Part shown: positions 23,681-34,608 of the stretch, in pieces | How the letters are laid out: each line of letters begins with the position of its first letter | Position numbering within the stretch: position 1 is the first letter of the stretch | Assembly (NCBI GenBank): GCA_016508695.1 | Contig: VNKQ01000008.1 | Span: 1,902,306-1,966,305 of the forward strand | Length of the DNA: 64,000 nucleotides | From: Hyphodiscus hymeniophilus | Taxonomy: Eukaryota; Ascomycota; Leotiomycetes; Helotiales; Hyphodiscaceae | Reading direction: 5' to 3' | Translations under genes and position numbers: made by a program | Notes under the pieces: model-generated | Told to the model about the DNA's origin: nothing | The model's input: the letters and a program-made list of their open reading frames with translations, nothing else | The model's database searches: none

Positions 23681-24533
23681 CTAACCCAAATCTGGGCATT
23701 CATAGTCGTCGTAACGAACGATGATGTTGTAAGAATCACTGTCAAATTCCTGGCCTCCTACCATTTGATAGATACCATTCCAATAGGTACACTTATTAAC
23801 GAAATCTTGTGCATAGCTGGCCAGGTAGGAGCAAGTAGAGCAGATGGATTGGGATTCCTAGCAAGGAGAAATATATCAGTCGATGTTCTCAGCAAAAAGA
23901 GCAAGATCAACAAAAAGCTTTGACGGGGAGCTGCTCACATCATTGCAATACCAGATTGCATCCGAAGATTCGCAGGCAATTCGCACACAGGTTCTCGCTC
24001 CTACACCACAGCAACCGTTGATAGAGTCTAGAGCTTGAATTCCATTCACGATTCCGGCCCATTCTGCTGGCTGCCAATTCTGTCCTGGAATTGGGTCACA
24101 GATGAGTCCATCCTTTTAATCAATAAATGTTAGCGGAGTTTTCAACCTTTTTTCCCCTAAACGACCTGCCTTAGCGTCTGCAGAGCGAACTTGAACCAGA
24201 GCGTCATGACGAGCAGAAATCTTGGTACGCCAATCGGGGTTGATGGTGTCCATCTGGGAGAGGATTTCCTGTTTGGTGTCAGTGAATAATTCACCAGTGC
24301 AGTGAGCTGAATGCCTGACCGCTTCCATTCAAATTGACCTCGTAGCCTCCAATGGTGCCGTTAAAGTTCATGATACCGGTTTCATAGCCAGCAAAGGTTG
24401 CTGGAGAAGCAACGAGGGACTGCAATCAGCGTCAGTGAAAAGGACTTTGGAAAAAGCTTTGAGATCCATCACGTACCAAAGGAAAGGCAATAAGAGTGAC
24501 GAGGGCAATGAGCATGCTGAAGAACTTCATCAT
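23681..24533 (-). CDS. Small secreted cysteine-rich protein (effector-like)
   Basis: Predicted 195-residue secreted protein in five exons: 24477-24533, 24339-24419, 24170-24268, 23939-24112 and 23681-23857. Exon 1 is a signal peptide (MMKFFSMLIALVTLIAFPL). The C-terminal 116 residues carry ten cysteines, with stretches LICDPIPGQNWQPAEW, INGCCGVGARTCVRIACE, AIWYCND and NKCTYWNGIYQMVGGQEFDS, ending IIVRYDDYECPDLG. This matches a widespread fungal secreted cysteine-rich family with a C...W..IV.GI...CG.VxC...AIWWCND pattern. Exon 3 to exon 4 keeps frame only with a GC donor (24169-24168), so a GC-AG intron is proposed; exon 2 uses a weak GTCAAT donor. Candidate effector; target unknown. Confidence 0.72.
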
Positions 24534-25393
24534 GACGGTTGCAAAGTTTGTTGAAGTTGACTGCTGTCGTGGTACTGTGAATTGTCGAAGAGCGGTGATG
24601 AATAGGCAAATGAAGGATTTCTGAGCTTGTGCTTGAGGTTGTAGTTGTTGGAGGAGAAAAGGCTTTCCGGGAAAACTTGAGAGATCTTATATGCCAGAAC
24701 TTGTGTATTCACTGTGACTCTAATCACTGCGTCTGTTTTTGGTTGGCATTAGCGGCTTCAATTCGCGACCACAACTATGTCTGTTACATTGACTATCCAT
24801 AGGGTACTACTACTTAGTTGCCAAGTCACAGGAAAGCCATTATCTTCCTTGAATTGGTCTCCGAAATATGAAACTTGTTTCAGAAACTCCGTCGTGCCAT
24901 GAGCTCTACTATCCACCAATCCAGGCAGACAAAAATCCTTTCTTGGCTTTCCTAGTTATAAACAGACTACGAACACATGCCTAATCAAGAATGTCTCATA
25001 GAAGATGCATTGGTGCTACTAATTACAATACAAGGATATTATTACTGCAGTGAACTATGGACCATGACGGTTGCGAAGTGCGAGCTTTGATATTTTACTT
25101 TTCTCATAATTTCTCGAAATAGTCCGGCATCTGTGTGGATATGCTTTTCAGACACAATCTGGAATGTTTGGTTAAAGTTTGAGTACACAGTCTAAGAGCA
25201 TTGACAAGTAGAGAGTCTATTGCATTGCTGGTTCGAGTCGACTTGAATGTGCTTGAGTGCTTGTTTTGATTGACAAGATAAGTTTGAAAGTTCTCAGTTT
25301 CCGGTATGAAATTGGCAGGGAAAATATTCTCAGAAAGGGTTATAAGTGATTAGAAATCCGTCTCATAAATGTTTACACCGAAAAGTTGAATCT
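24534..25393. other. Intergenic spacer
   Basis: Promoter side of the secreted protein gene and 3' side of the TauD gene. No gene or repeat recognised. Confidence 0.45.
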
Positions 25394-26701
25394 CTATTCC
25401 GATTCACCCATGGCCTCCCGCCTGGAGATTGACGCTGGATCAAGGTATGGGACCTCGCCCATACTGACCGCGCGGTTTCCGGTCCTCGTGTGCGTCACAT
25501 CAACGTCACCGGTACCTGTATGGAAAGTGCTTCTATTATCCCACTAGGTTGCCGAAAATCAGTAGCTTCACAAATTGAAGGGGTATGTATCAACGGTCTA
25601 AAACTCACAATAGCAACATCATCAACGCCCCATTTGAATCTAACTTGCAAGTCGTGATTGTTCGTCACCAGTTGACCCAGATATCGCAAGACCTCATCGC
25701 TCTCTTGCTTTGTGAGCTCGTTTAATTGTTGAATTTGATTCAGTGCACCGTAAACACTCTTCCAGCCAGTGACAGGATTTGTGCGGATAACAGGATGATC
25801 AGCAATCAGATCTTGGCCAACATTCTCAGTGGCACCTCTTGGGCCGGGATGGATCTGGAACCCAACACGCTGGCTGGCTTCGATAAAATCCGGATTGGCA
25901 TGTTTAGCTGTAAGGCCTTCCAAAAAACGCTGGTATGGCTTAGAAAGACGGTCATACATTTCGTAACCAGAGGCCCAAAGGGTGTCGCCACCCGTTGGAG
26001 GGACGACACGCATTTTCAAGACGGCGTAGTCCGAGGGGACGTGTTCGAAGGTCATGCTAGTTCGACAGTGAGTTTCTGCTTTATATTTGAGGACACGATG
26101 TAACTACTTACTCTGAATGCCATCCCTTGCTGCTGAAAGTGTATCGTGATGCCAGGTGGAGTTTTCTACTCAGCTGAGAGGAGATTACCGAAATGTGCTG
26201 ATCAGTATCTCCTTTATCATTGATTCCGACGTCGCGTTTCCCTTCGATGAGTGGGTGGACATGGAGACCAGAGCTGGATGGCTTTCCAGAAAGCTTTCCA
26301 ATTAAATCAATAAGTTCTTTCTGCATTGAGACAGTAAGGTCCTTTTGCTTGCGGAAGAAGACTACTCCTCGCTCGGAAACTGTTAACTGTGTTAACAACC
26401 ATAAACTCTACAACCAACAGAAGGCACGTATGCCAGATAGAGTAGTGAGCTATCACCCATACATACCTGTGATAGCCAAGTCTCTGATGTATTCATCCCG
26501 TCGAGGAGAATTCATCAGTTCGGAAATCTGTAAATCTGGATACTCTCGGCCAATGACGGAGGTGACATCAAAGTAGTTCGAAGGGAGTGCGCCTGATGCG
26601 CTTAATCGTTCTTTGTGGGCGACTTTGCCATTGGTTTTCAAAGATTGATGCCCATTGCTGTCAGAAGTGATAGCAGGGAGAGAATCAACAGAGGGTGCCA
26701 T
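25394..26701 (-). CDS. TauD/TfdA family 2-oxoglutarate dioxygenase
   Basis: Fe(II)/2-oxoglutarate-dependent dioxygenase of 366 residues. Exons are 26467-26701, 26112-26379, 25609-26056 and 25394-25543; all phases match. The iron-binding HxD is in GWHSDMTFEHVPSDY, which is split by intron 2. The distal His is in WDNRSTFHTGTGD and the 2OG-binding Arg in THTRTGNRAVS. ERGVVFFRKQKDLTV near residue 80 is also typical. Family members oxidise sulfonates, phenoxyacetates, xanthine and other small acids; the substrate here is unknown. It is divergently transcribed from the aldo/keto reductase at 27280, sharing a 578-bp promoter with repeated ATCCCG motifs, which suggests co-regulation. Confidence 0.92.
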
Positions 26702-27279
26702 GGTAAATCCAGTGGAATGGTAGTTATAGCTTATGAAGTATTGCAGAAAGGAGTTTGAGGGCAGCGAGGACTTTGGTTCCGTTGTATTGTTTCTTTCGTA
26801 GACTTGAAGTCGCTCAACCGAAATGCAATGCGTTCTTATACAAACCGGATCATCCGTTAATGTCTCCCCGCAGTGGCTTTGAACCAAAACCAATGATGGC
26901 GGTAGGAGGCGATGTTAGGTGGGAGATGCTTCTCGCTCCCGCGCAAAGTCGCCTATTACGAGATCCATCTGTGATCTAACGCAGTGTCCAGCATGGAGGC
27001 CAGCGCGAGCGGGGGAATGCGCGGGATACACAATATCATCCCGTGCATCACCCCATTTTCGCTTATCACAAGTATCGTCAGGGGTAGATACGGCTGCATC
27101 ATCCCGCGAGAGGGGCTGGTGGGGGTTAATTGGAGATCTCACCGGATTTACTCATTGGGAAAAACCGGTAACACGATCCTTGGGAAGGCTACACGACCTC
27201 AAATGACTTTTGAAAGTCTCTTCGACCTTTATTGTCTTATTCGTGAAACTTCGAATAAATCAGGAATTGATCTCCAATC
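26702..27279. other. Bidirectional promoter between TauD and aldo/keto reductase genes
   Basis: A 578-bp region between divergent start codons. Three copies of an ATCCCG(C/T)G-type motif lie at 27019-27027 (minus orientation), 27037-27045 and 27100-27108. No coding potential is supported. Confidence 0.6.
27019..27108. promoter_or_regulatory. Cluster of three ATCCCG(C/T)G motifs
   Basis: Sites: 27019-27027 (ATCCCGCGC on the minus strand), 27037-27045 (CATCCCGTG) and 27100-27108 (CATCCCGCG). They lie 172-261 bp upstream of the aldo/keto reductase ATG and 318-407 bp upstream of the TauD ATG. The same motif forms an array in front of the MFS gene of this cluster. Candidate binding site for a pathway regulator; no binding data. 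Confidence 0.45.
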
Positions 27280-28321
27280 ATGGCTCTGAATAGGACTTTC
27301 AAGCTCAACAATGGCAATCTTATTCCCGCTGTTGGTTTTGGGACCTGGAAGGCCCCTCCACACCAGGTTGAGACAGCAGTTGAACACGCTCTCAGGGCCG
27401 GCTTTCGCCACATCGACTGCGCGCCCATTTATAGGAATGAGGGTGAAGTAGGTCGGGGTATCAAGAAGAGCAATGTGAAGCGGGAGGACATTTTCATTAC
27501 CACCAAGCTTTGGAATACTAAGCATGACCCGAAAGACGTTGAAGCAGCATTGGATCAATCGTTGAAAGACCTGGGGACGACTTATGTCGATCTATACCTC
27601 ATGCACTGGCCAATGTAGGTGACTTATCTCTCATTGAGTGCACAAGCTGAATGAAGTTTGGAATCCTAAGTTGACATCTAAAAGTGCTTTTGAAGCTGGT
27701 GCTCGCCTCTTCCCTATCGACAACGACGGAAATTTCAAAACTTCAGATATCGATTTTGTCGACACATGGGAAGCCATGACAAAACTGCTCCACACTGGAA
27801 AAGCCAAAGCAATCGGTGTCTCTAACATGACAATTGCCCACTTGAATACTCTCCTCTCCAAATCTTCCGTCGTACCTGCCGCCAACCAAATGGAAGCCCA
27901 TCCCTATCTCCAACAACCCGAGCTTCTCAGATTCTGCAAAAAGCACAATATCCTATTACAGGCATATTCACCGCTTGGCAACAACGTACAGGGCTTCACT
28001 CGCTGCATTGATGACTCGCGTATTATCGAAACTGCCGAAAGACTGGGAAAGAAGCCAGCACAGCTCCTGATATCATGGGCTGTACAGAGAGGGATTTGTG
28101 TGTTGACGAAAAGTGTGACAGAGGCTCGTATAAGAGAAAACTACGAGGATTTCATAGTCCCAGATGATGTCATGGATGAGATCTACGCGATGGACTTGAA
28201 CAGGCGTCAGAATGGACAATTACATTGGGGTATTGATCCCTTTGGGGAAGAAAATGAGGAGACTGTGAGGGAGGTTGCGAAGGCGAGAGCCTCTCAAAAT
28301 AAGATTGATTTCGTAGTCTAA
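27280..28321 (+). CDS. Aldo/keto reductase (cytosolic type)
   Basis: NAD(P)H-dependent aldo/keto reductase of 323 residues, reducing aldehydes or ketones. Exons are 27280-27614 and 27685-28321; the 70-nt intron (GTAGGT) joins HWP to IAFEAGARLFPID. Tetrad residues: Asp and Tyr in HIDCAPIYRNE, Lys in ITTKLWNTK and His in YLMHWP. The cofactor stretch is VLTKSVTEARI. It has no signal peptide, unlike the paralogue at 7170. Divergent from the TauD dioxygenase and next to an MFS transporter, so probably part of a small metabolic cluster. Substrate unknown. Confidence 0.93.
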
Positions 28322-28720
28322 AAATTCACTCAGCTTCTTAGATATATGTGTTGATTGGTAAAACTGCGGCATGAAATTAAGTGTATATCGACTATTCTTA
28401 GATTATATCCGACCAAACTTTGACGGAGAACACATCTGTGCTTAGGACATTGGCAGAAAAACAAGAGATGAACGTTCGTAGCGTCACCTTTTGGTTAACG
28501 CTAGTTTTCTTCCCACGTAAGTCACTTCATCTATCCTGCAGGAGGAATCATGTAAATATAAACTGCCCTCGTTTTCAGTTTGCTGAATTATGAAGCGGTC
28601 TTTCGTGACAAGTCAAGTATCGTTTGTTAACCAATATCTGAGACAGCCAACTATTTACAGCTTTGCCTGCGAGTATTTATCTTACCAAGAGGTATGGAAG
28701 ATGACAAAAGCCATCCAAAT
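28322..28720. other. Convergent intergenic spacer
   Basis: Between the 3' ends of the reductase (+) and the transporter (-). No gene seen. Confidence 0.5.
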
Positions 28721-30640
28721 TTATCTCTTAGCCTCGTTCGACATTTCCACCTGCTCTACAGCGCTCTTCTCCTGATAACCCATGCCCACACCTTCCTCGT
28801 TCTCCGCATCTCCAAATCCCTCAACCTCATTCAGAACTTGGGCAATGCGGGTCTTGCTCTCATGCAAAGTCGCAACGACAGGGTCGCCAAAGAACTTTGA
28901 AATGTCTTCCAGAGTAGCTCCCTTCGTTTCTGGTAAGAAGAAATAGTATACCAAGCCTGCAAAGCTAGTGCAGACAATGAAAACAATATAGAAACGGAAT
29001 CCAATGTCATCGAAGACTTTAAGGCCAATTTGTTGCAATAGAATTCCAAAGGCTTGCCCCCAAAAGGTGCAAATTGCAGTACCCTTAGCACGAAGGTGTG
29101 TCGGAAAGATCTCCGTCGTGTACACCCAAACAGTGCCGTACATGAAGACAGAGTAAGGATAAGAATGGAGGAAGATGAATGACACAGCTGCAGCTTTGCC
29201 TGCTTCGTTATCTGAGCCAGTATAAATCTTGGTGAGAGCCATGAGGATACCAAGGTCAGCTACTAGAACAAGGGCGCCGATCCCTAGGTTCTGTTAGAGT
29301 ATATCTGGATAGGTTCCTAGAGCAACTTACACATGGACTTCTTCCGTCCCATTCGATCAGCAACAAGTGTAATGTTGGTAATTACACCAGCGAAACCTGC
29401 CATGCCATAAAAACCGGAGAGAAATAAGGTTTTCGTGCCCTTAAATCCAATTTGTTGGAATAATTTGGACTGGTAGACGCTAATGACTGGTGTACCACCG
29501 AGATTGTTGAAAACGTTGACGAATATGCCTAAGTACATTCGTCTGCGGGCAGAAGGCGTTGAGAAGCAGTCCGCCCATCGAGACTGTCGCGCTCCACTCT
29601 CTGCGACAATCTGCTCATGCATCTGGGTGAATTCTCGATCGACGAAGTCTCTACCAAGACCGCCATGAATACGCATCATGACTAAAGATATGTGTTAGAA
29701 AGGGGTGTCGAGCTTGACTGGGTAAACATACTTTTGTGTGCTTCTTGACTTCGGTCTTTCTCAATCACTGTTGTAAATAGCTCTGTTAAAAAGGTTCGTT
29801 TCAGGAGACTGAGTTGGCCGAAACTTACACCAGCGTGGCGACTCTGGTAAGAAGAAAGCGCCAGCAAAAAGCAGGGCAGCTGTGGGGATCTGGCATCCGA
29901 GAGGAACCCTCCATTGAGCATTACCGGTCGCAAATTGACAACCATAACCTATCCAGTTTGAGGTGAGAACACCAAATGATGCCATGACCGCAAAAAGACC
30001 GACGATGATCCCACGATACTGTGGTACGGCCAGTTCTGCATTATACACAGGTACAATGGAAAGCAGGACACCGACAGCGAGGCCGGCAATAACACGGCCT
30101 GCAATCAGCATGCCAACGTTTTGAGCGGCGGTCTGGATTGTGGTGCCGGCCATAACTATGAGATAGTTAGTACTCAAGACGGCAAGTTTTGGATGTTCAA
30201 GGACGTACCGACTGCAGCAGAGACAATGATGGACTTCTTCCGACCATATCTCTCTGCTGACCAACCAGAGAATAGACCACCGATGGCAGTGCCGGCAGTA
30301 TATGTTGAAGCGATAGCACCTAAACTTTTCAGAAGATGCAACTAAAAGGTCGGCTGGAAGGAAATGGAAAGCGGATGCTTACCTGTCAATATTGCTTTAC
30401 CAGTAACATCGTTGAACATGTAAAGATTGAAGCTGGCGTGCGCGATGGTGGTGTTGAAGATGCCTTTTATACGAGTCAGTACTGACAGCAATAACTAGGG
30501 AACAACAGCAGGTCGACGGGTGTTTCGTTCTGCGTACCGCTGTCAAAGCCGAAAATGAAGGCACCGATAGATGAGAAGATGGCGCAGACGATGTTGATCC
30601 AGGCTACAGTGAACCGGGGCTTTGGTTCTGGCTCCATCAT
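28721..30640 (-). CDS. MFS sugar-type transporter
   Basis: 12-helix major facilitator transporter of the sugar/quinate type, about 523 residues, at the plasma membrane. Seven exons join in phase: 30538-30640, 30383-30463, 30209-30319, 29829-30155, 29732-29767, 29331-29681 and 28721-29283. Signatures: AIFSSIGAFIFGFDSG (helix 1), GLFSGWSAERYGRKKS (loop 2-3), GRVIAGLAVGVLLSIVPVY, FFLPESPRWLIE, VADRMGRKKSMWIGALVL and YFFLPETKGATLEDI. The last intron uses CCTAG as acceptor; an upstream CAG would give a stop. Its promoter carries a 46-bp tandem duplication with ATCCCG motifs shared with the TauD/AKR promoter. It probably imports a substrate of that pathway (inference). Confidence 0.92.
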
Positions 30641-31654
30641 AGTGATTGATTGTCGACTCTCGCTGTCTGTATGAGCTCCAGGTAGTCGAAAACAACACCT
30701 CAAGTCAATTTTCTTTTTCTTGCTGTTAGAATTGAGAATACACAGTGCTCCATGGGATTGAAAGGGTCGAGGGATACATGCTATATAATCCCGCGGCTGG
30801 TTTAAGTTGGCGTCCCCTTGCCTTGGAACAGTTGCGGAAATCATGTGGGGTAAGCGAAGCTGGAGAGTGAGCGTAGAAGCGACGACGTCCCAGCAAAACC
30901 CCGATGCGGGGACCCCACGCCATATTGGTTCGTCGATGTCCCTTGTCCTGTCCTATCCCGTGTCGTTCATCCCGCGTTGCTGCACCATCCCTCGAATTAC
31001 ATCCCGTGTCATGCATCCCGCGGTACTGTCTCATCCCTCGAACCTATCTTTATTTCAACACTGATTTTGGCCCAGTTGACGCCCGCTCACGCGGCTGTTG
31101 TGAGCACGACTTACCTCTCTTGTTTGCCTTCATCTTGCGGCTTGCCCCTTACAGTATACCCCAACTTCCACCTGCAGTCGCTGCCCAGCTTACTGCCCCT
31201 CTCTCCGCAATCTGGGAACCGTCGATCTCGGAGTTTGGGACTCCGGGTGCGACTATTGGCTGTCTGCTATCCATTTTGTCTGGATTCAGTATAGCTAACG
31301 ATTTCACCAGCTGTTCGCCGTATCCGTGGCCCTTAAGACCAAGCACTGTTTCACACATCATTGGAGAAAGAATATCGGACAGGATAAGAAAAGTAGATCC
31401 CAGATGATGGGGTGTTGAAAGCCGTTGCGTTATGTTGCAGGATTATCTACGACCGATCACAATTAACCAGAAGACCTTCCACTGACATTGCGCTTCATTT
31501 TACTATCCGCTCCGCCTAGAAATCATACCGTAGGAGGTCACTTGGCGTTCGAAGCTCGTACGATGGCAGCACTAAGGGATATCGCTGCGTAGAGTAATTG
31601 CTGAAGAAATTCCGGTGCCCCGTGACCTCGCCTTGTTATAGCAGCAGCGGGTGA
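30641..31654. other. Intergenic: MFS promoter with motif array
   Basis: Holds the MFS promoter, including the tandem motif array at 30954-31045, and the 3' side of the regulator gene. No gene supported. Confidence 0.55.
30954..31045. promoter_or_regulatory. 46-bp tandem duplication carrying six ATCCC(G/T)(C/T)G motifs
   Basis: Two adjacent 46-bp units (30954-30999 and 31000-31045). Each has three motif copies in the order ATCCCGTG, ATCCCGCG, ATCCCTCG. Motif starts are 30954, 30968, 30986, 31000, 31014 and 31032, so the spacing is 14, 18, 14, 14, 18 bp. A further ATCCCGCG lies at 30788-30795. The array is 314-405 bp upstream of the transporter ATG. The arrangement looks like a multi-site operator. 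Confidence 0.55.
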
Positions 31655-34608
31655 TCATTCCATGAAGCCATTCTTGTCCAACAAGCCTTCAAGAACACGT
31701 CGAGCTTCCTGGGCTGGGTCCATGTGAGTACGCATTGAAAATGTCATCTTGAGTTCGGCCAACTTACATATCTCCCACTTACTCCCAGTTAGTCGATTCC
31801 GTACCATTTCCATTAACCGGCGCACATCGGCTCTAATTGCCTCTACCTTCTGTATATCAGGTTCTGTCTGGGTGAATCCTCTCCTCATGATATCCATAAG
31901 TACGTCGCTGTCATTGCTGACGACAACACCTTCTCTATTCTGACTAAGTAGTGCGTCTTCCATAGATTTCAGTTTACCGCCATGCACCACCAAGACCTTA
32001 CTTTCTGGCTGTTTTTGCCGGTTTCCCGTTGACTGTGATCTGCTGAGCCCCAACGCATGTGACCAGAGTACAAGTACTGCGATGAAGGCGTTGTACGTCA
32101 AATGAAGAGGACGTATGGGCCTGCCTGCCACTGGCTGAGTTCGCGGCTGCGACTTCTCCCATCCGTCTTGCTCTTCAGCAAGAGATAAAATGATTATCTT
32201 GAGCGCATGATGGTAGGCTTCTTTTCTGACAGGGTTGGTACTGATAAGTGGTAAGAATGCTTCTTGAGCACGTTGCGGCGTCACAACACGACCCCAGGAG
32301 TAAGCAGTACCTGCAGCCATCTGAATATCAGACAAGCTATCTCGCATCAAAATAGCAACGAAATGGTAGGTGATTAGTGCCATTCGTGACATCTCGGTAG
32401 AGTTGTGTTCGAGGCTTCTATGCTCGAAGCAGCTATACCAGCAAGCCAATCCTTCTTCGAAATCCACCTGCTTTATTTTATTAATACCTGGAGCACATCC
32501 TGAATCCACTCCACGAAACCTATGCTCAAGCACAGCCGATGCGAGGCCATGAATAAGTATCTCAAGTAGGAGGGCGTTTCCATCAAAGTGCTGAAGTGCT
32601 CCACGACGTCGTTGCCGCGTGTGGTCATTTCGTGGCTGGAGAAGCAGTTCGACAGAAGCTTTCAAGCTTCTCAGAGAAGATGCTCGTGATGGGTGACGGG
32701 TCTTTTCCATTTGCCTTTCCCATTCTATGGCAGTTTTTGCTTGCCATAACGCAGGTGAGCAAGGAAGAGGAACCTTTACCATACCAAGTGATAGCAGTTG
32801 TGGATGCATAAAGTGTATTGAATAATCGACATCATGAACAAATATGGTATGGGCCACTCTTAGAAACCATCAGCGTTCTCGTTCCCACAAAAGGCGCATC
32901 ATTTTCTGGTAGCGAATTGACTGACCTTATAAGAGTCTCACGTTCAGCCCACGCTTCCCAGCGTTTGCCCAAGGGCTGTCGGGGGCCATTTCCGCCATCG
33001 AAGCCCTTCGCAAGAAGACTACTTCGTCGCGCCAGCTATCACCAGTTTGGTCAGATCCGGGGGGGGGGGGGGGGGATAGCAGTCTAAATTTTGTTGCATG
33101 ACTCACCGTGACAAGCATGGCATGAAAGACGTCAGCCTTCTCATGGGCTGAACGAGACAGTGCATAGAAACCAACATGCTCTAGCAGTACCCTGTACTTT
33201 GTAAGCTGGTCAACCTGTATCATGCAAGACAAGCACATACATGATCCTCAATGTCGAGATATCAACTTCGCTTGACTCCATTGCTATCTAGTAAATCAAG
33301 TCAGAAGAGCCAAGAGGAAGGATATTGATCATACTATAAGGGTTTTTTGCCACACATGGCTATGTATCAATTGTCCAGTCTCACGAGCACCGTACTCATT
33401 ACTGACGTGTGCTCCAAGACTGCATATTGACAGGAAAAGCAGCGGCGCCAACGATGCGATACTGAGCGTGGGACGATGGAAAATCGGCATGCAGATGTCT
33501 GTATAGTCCAGCCCTTTGTCGAATAACCGGATCATCGAATGGTGATCACCCAGAAAGTCATTACTTAATTCCTGGTTGTGGATCTTCATATAAGCATCGC
33601 TGGCCAAGCAAAGAGAATGTGAAATATAGGTGTAAATAATTCATCTTACAGGAAACTCGGCCAGTATCTTTTCGAAATCACCTGGAGACATGATGCATTC
33701 ATGGCCTAGCACGGCAGATTCAATTGGGTCTGGTTGGACAGGCTCGGATTCCTGATCACGCTCGTGTTAGGGAAGAAAAAATTATGAAGTTGTGGTCGCG
33801 ATGTGCTTACAAAATCCCAACTGTGTGCACTTCCATGTTCGTGGGTCTGATAATAGTCATCGCCAAACGGATCAAAAGTTTTGTCTCTCGTTAACCCAGG
33901 ATAGATTTCGTTCGGCAACCCAAATATTCCACCATCTTGGAATGTCCATGGAAACTCCGTGGTACTCGATAGCTCATCATTTAACTCATTACCTAGAGCT
34001 GGAGTAATATTCCAGGCAGTGGAGCTAGACAGCGTCGGCTGTGAAGCCGTTATGCCATCTGCTAGAGGAGGGAAGGTAGAATCCGATAGCTCAAGACTTT
34101 GACCAGCATCGATTTGATTTGCATGATAGTCTCTCGCCATTTCAGACTGTCTTATTGGCGTCGGCCATTCCTCCACCATGGGATTATATGGAGATGTGGA
34201 TGGAACTCTGCTTAATCGTTCTGACTGTCTTCTATTCGCCGTCCTCTCCGTTGGCTTTGTAAGGTTACGTTTTGTCGTGGTAGCCAGATGATTTTTCTCA
34301 CGCTTCTCGTGGCGCCGTAGATGTGCATGGAGCAAGTCACTACGAAAAGGTTCAGTAGGGAAAGATACGTCTTTGGCATCCAGGAGGTATACCTACTTTC
34401 GTGTAAACTGTTTGCTGCAGAGATAGCATTGGAACATGCTACTTTTGTCTGAATGAGGTATGGTCAGTCAGCGCAATCTGAAAGCTATTAGATCATGGCT
34501 ACTGATTGACGAACGAGTAAGATAGTGGCGATTGAGATGCTCAGCCCGAAGATAAGATCTATTGCATCCCGGGTAACTACATCGCATTCGAGAAACGGGC
34601 GTAGTCAT
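31655..34608 (-). CDS. C2H2 zinc-finger transcription factor with fungal_trans domain
   Basis: About 820-residue regulator. Two C2H2 fingers are at the N-terminus: RCSYPGCNRSYLRAEHLNRH and CYLCSKQFTRNDLLHAHLRR(H). A Ser/Thr/Pro-rich linker follows, then a fungal-specific regulatory region (CMPIFHRPTLSIASLAPLLF; KADVFHAMLVT; KRWEAWAERETLIR; VAHTIFVHDVDYSIHFMHP; MVKVPLPCSPALWQAKTA). Nine exons fit: 34515-34608, 34397-34448, 33811-34339, 33650-33751, 33335-33583 (or -33571), 33241-33287, 33107-33191, 32926-33035 and 31655-32858. The intron 33036-33106 contains a 17-base homopolymer. It lies beside the TauD/AKR/MFS group and is a plausible regulator of it (inference). Confidence 0.87.
33059..33075. 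repeat. G17 homopolymer inside a transcription-factor intron
   Basis: Seventeen consecutive G (C on the coding strand), ending 24 nt before the acceptor of the intron 33036-33106. Length is likely unstable or uncertain. Confidence 0.8.
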
